DNA from: an uncultured Leucobacter sp.
Lineage (GTDB): Bacteria; Actinomycetota; Actinomycetes; Actinomycetales; Microbacteriaceae
NCBI GenBank assembly: GCA_937872275.1
Contig: CALMSE010000201.1
Coordinates: 1-12,717 of the forward strand
DNA length: 12,717 bases
Reading direction: 5' to 3'
Of the stretch, positions 12,192-12,717 are shown one piece after another. A program made the translations under genes and the position numbers. A model generated the notes under the pieces. The model made no database searches and was not told the origin of the DNA. It saw nothing but the letters and a program-made list of their open reading frames with translations. Positions within the stretch are counted from its first letter, which is position 1. Every line of letters starts with the position of its first letter.

Positions 12192-12717
12192 CTACCGCTC
12201 GAGCTCGGCGCGACCGCGGACCGAGTCGGCGAGCAGCATCCGCGTCAGCGCGGCGCGCGAGTTGACGCCCAGCTTGCGATAGATCTGCTTCAGGTGCTGC
12301 CGCACGGTGTGCGGGCTCAGGAACAGTCGCTCGGCGACCTCGCCGCTCGTCATGCCGTCGACGATCAGCTCGGCCACCTGCTGCTCCCGCTCGGTCAGCC
12401 GGGGCTCGACGATGGTGGTGAGCGAGACCGCAGGGGTCGGGCCCTGCTCCTGGAGCACCGTGACGATGGTGCCCGGCATCTCCGGCAGCTCGTAGCTCTG
12501 GGCCGTGACCCGGGACCGGCGCCCCGACCGGGTCTCGATCTCCGCCTCGCTGTGGCCGGGCACCCGCCCGCCGACGCGCGCGGTGAGGTGGTTGAGCAGC
12601 CCCTCCCCGTTGCGCAGCTCGTCCATCAGCTTCCTGGCCTTCGCGTTGAAGGTTCGGGTGCCCTCGCGGCCGTTGCTGACGATCACCGGCGAGGGCATGC
12701 AGTCGAGGGCGCCCGCG
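12192..12717 (-). CDS. LuxR-type transcriptional regulator, N-terminus outside the window
   Basis: About 174 C-terminal residues are visible, and the frame is open to the right edge. An internal Met at 12698 could be mistaken for the start, but the preceding residues GALDC join directly to MPSPVIVSNG as in a PAS-like sensory segment, so the gene continues beyond the window. The C-terminal LuxR HTH (LTEREQQVAELIVDGMTSGEVAERLFLSPHTVRQHLKQIYRKLGV, in two blocks) is complete. There is no receiver domain in the visible part. It is oriented like the SRPBCC operon, 112 bp upstream of it, and is the best candidate for a ligand-responsive regulator of the catabolic genes. Confidence 0.88.
   Translation of the reverse strand, partial: AGALDCMPSPVIVSNGREGTRTFNAKARKLMDELRNGEGLLNHLTARVGGRVPGHSEAEIETRSGRRSRVTAQSYELPEMPGTIVTVLQEQGPTPAVSLTTIVEPRLTEREQQVAELIVDGMTSGEVAERLFLSPHTVRQHLKQIYRKLGVNSRAALTRMLLADSVRGRAELER

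Overview
The window is high-GC DNA whose coding style fits an actinobacterium, probably of the order Micrococcales and possibly Microbacteriaceae. The evidence is G/C-rich third codon positions, NarL-type two-component proteins, LuxR-type regulators and a CCA-encoding tRNA-Pro. No gene fixes the genus.

Layout from left to right. Positions 1-501 hold a small AlpA/excisionase-like helix-turn-helix gene next to a tRNA-Pro(CGG) gene and its terminator, an arrangement typical of the edge of a tRNA-integrated element. Positions 631-3071 hold a divergent two-component system, with a membrane NarL-type histidine kinase on the minus strand and a LuxR-type response regulator on the plus strand. Between them lies an array of five exactly 100-bp tandem units (1797-2296). 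On the minus strand, pointing into the kinase gene, every unit has a strong Shine-Dalgarno sequence and a 14-codon ORF for the same peptide, MTFWNALAYFLGFR. Every nucleotide difference between the five ORFs is synonymous. This points to a selected, repeated micropeptide linked to the kinase, and it is the standout feature of the window. Positions 3130-3906 hold a HAD-IIB phosphatase.

From 3992 to the right edge lies what looks like a catabolic cluster for a cyclic, probably terpenoid or alicyclic, ketone. A left minus-strand operon encodes an acyl-CoA-dehydrogenase-fold monooxygenase or dehydrogenase, a SnoaL-like protein and an SDR dehydrogenase. A central plus-strand pair encodes a sugar-binding-type periplasmic-fold protein without a signal peptide and an SCP2-like/alpha-beta hydrolase fusion. 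A right minus-strand operon encodes an SRPBCC protein, a crotonase with the complete active site of 6-oxocamphor hydrolase, a Baeyer-Villiger monooxygenase and a second SnoaL-like protein. A LuxR-type regulator, cut by the window edge, lies upstream of that operon. Three gene pairs in these operons overlap by ATGA, which suggests translational coupling. A similar sequence precedes both minus-strand catabolic operons and is a candidate binding site for the LuxR regulator.

A plausible chemistry is oxidation of an alcohol to a ketone or diketone (SDR), ring opening by retro-Claisen cleavage (crotonase) and/or Baeyer-Villiger lactonisation, and ester or lactone hydrolysis (alpha/beta hydrolase). 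The substrate cannot be read from the sequence.
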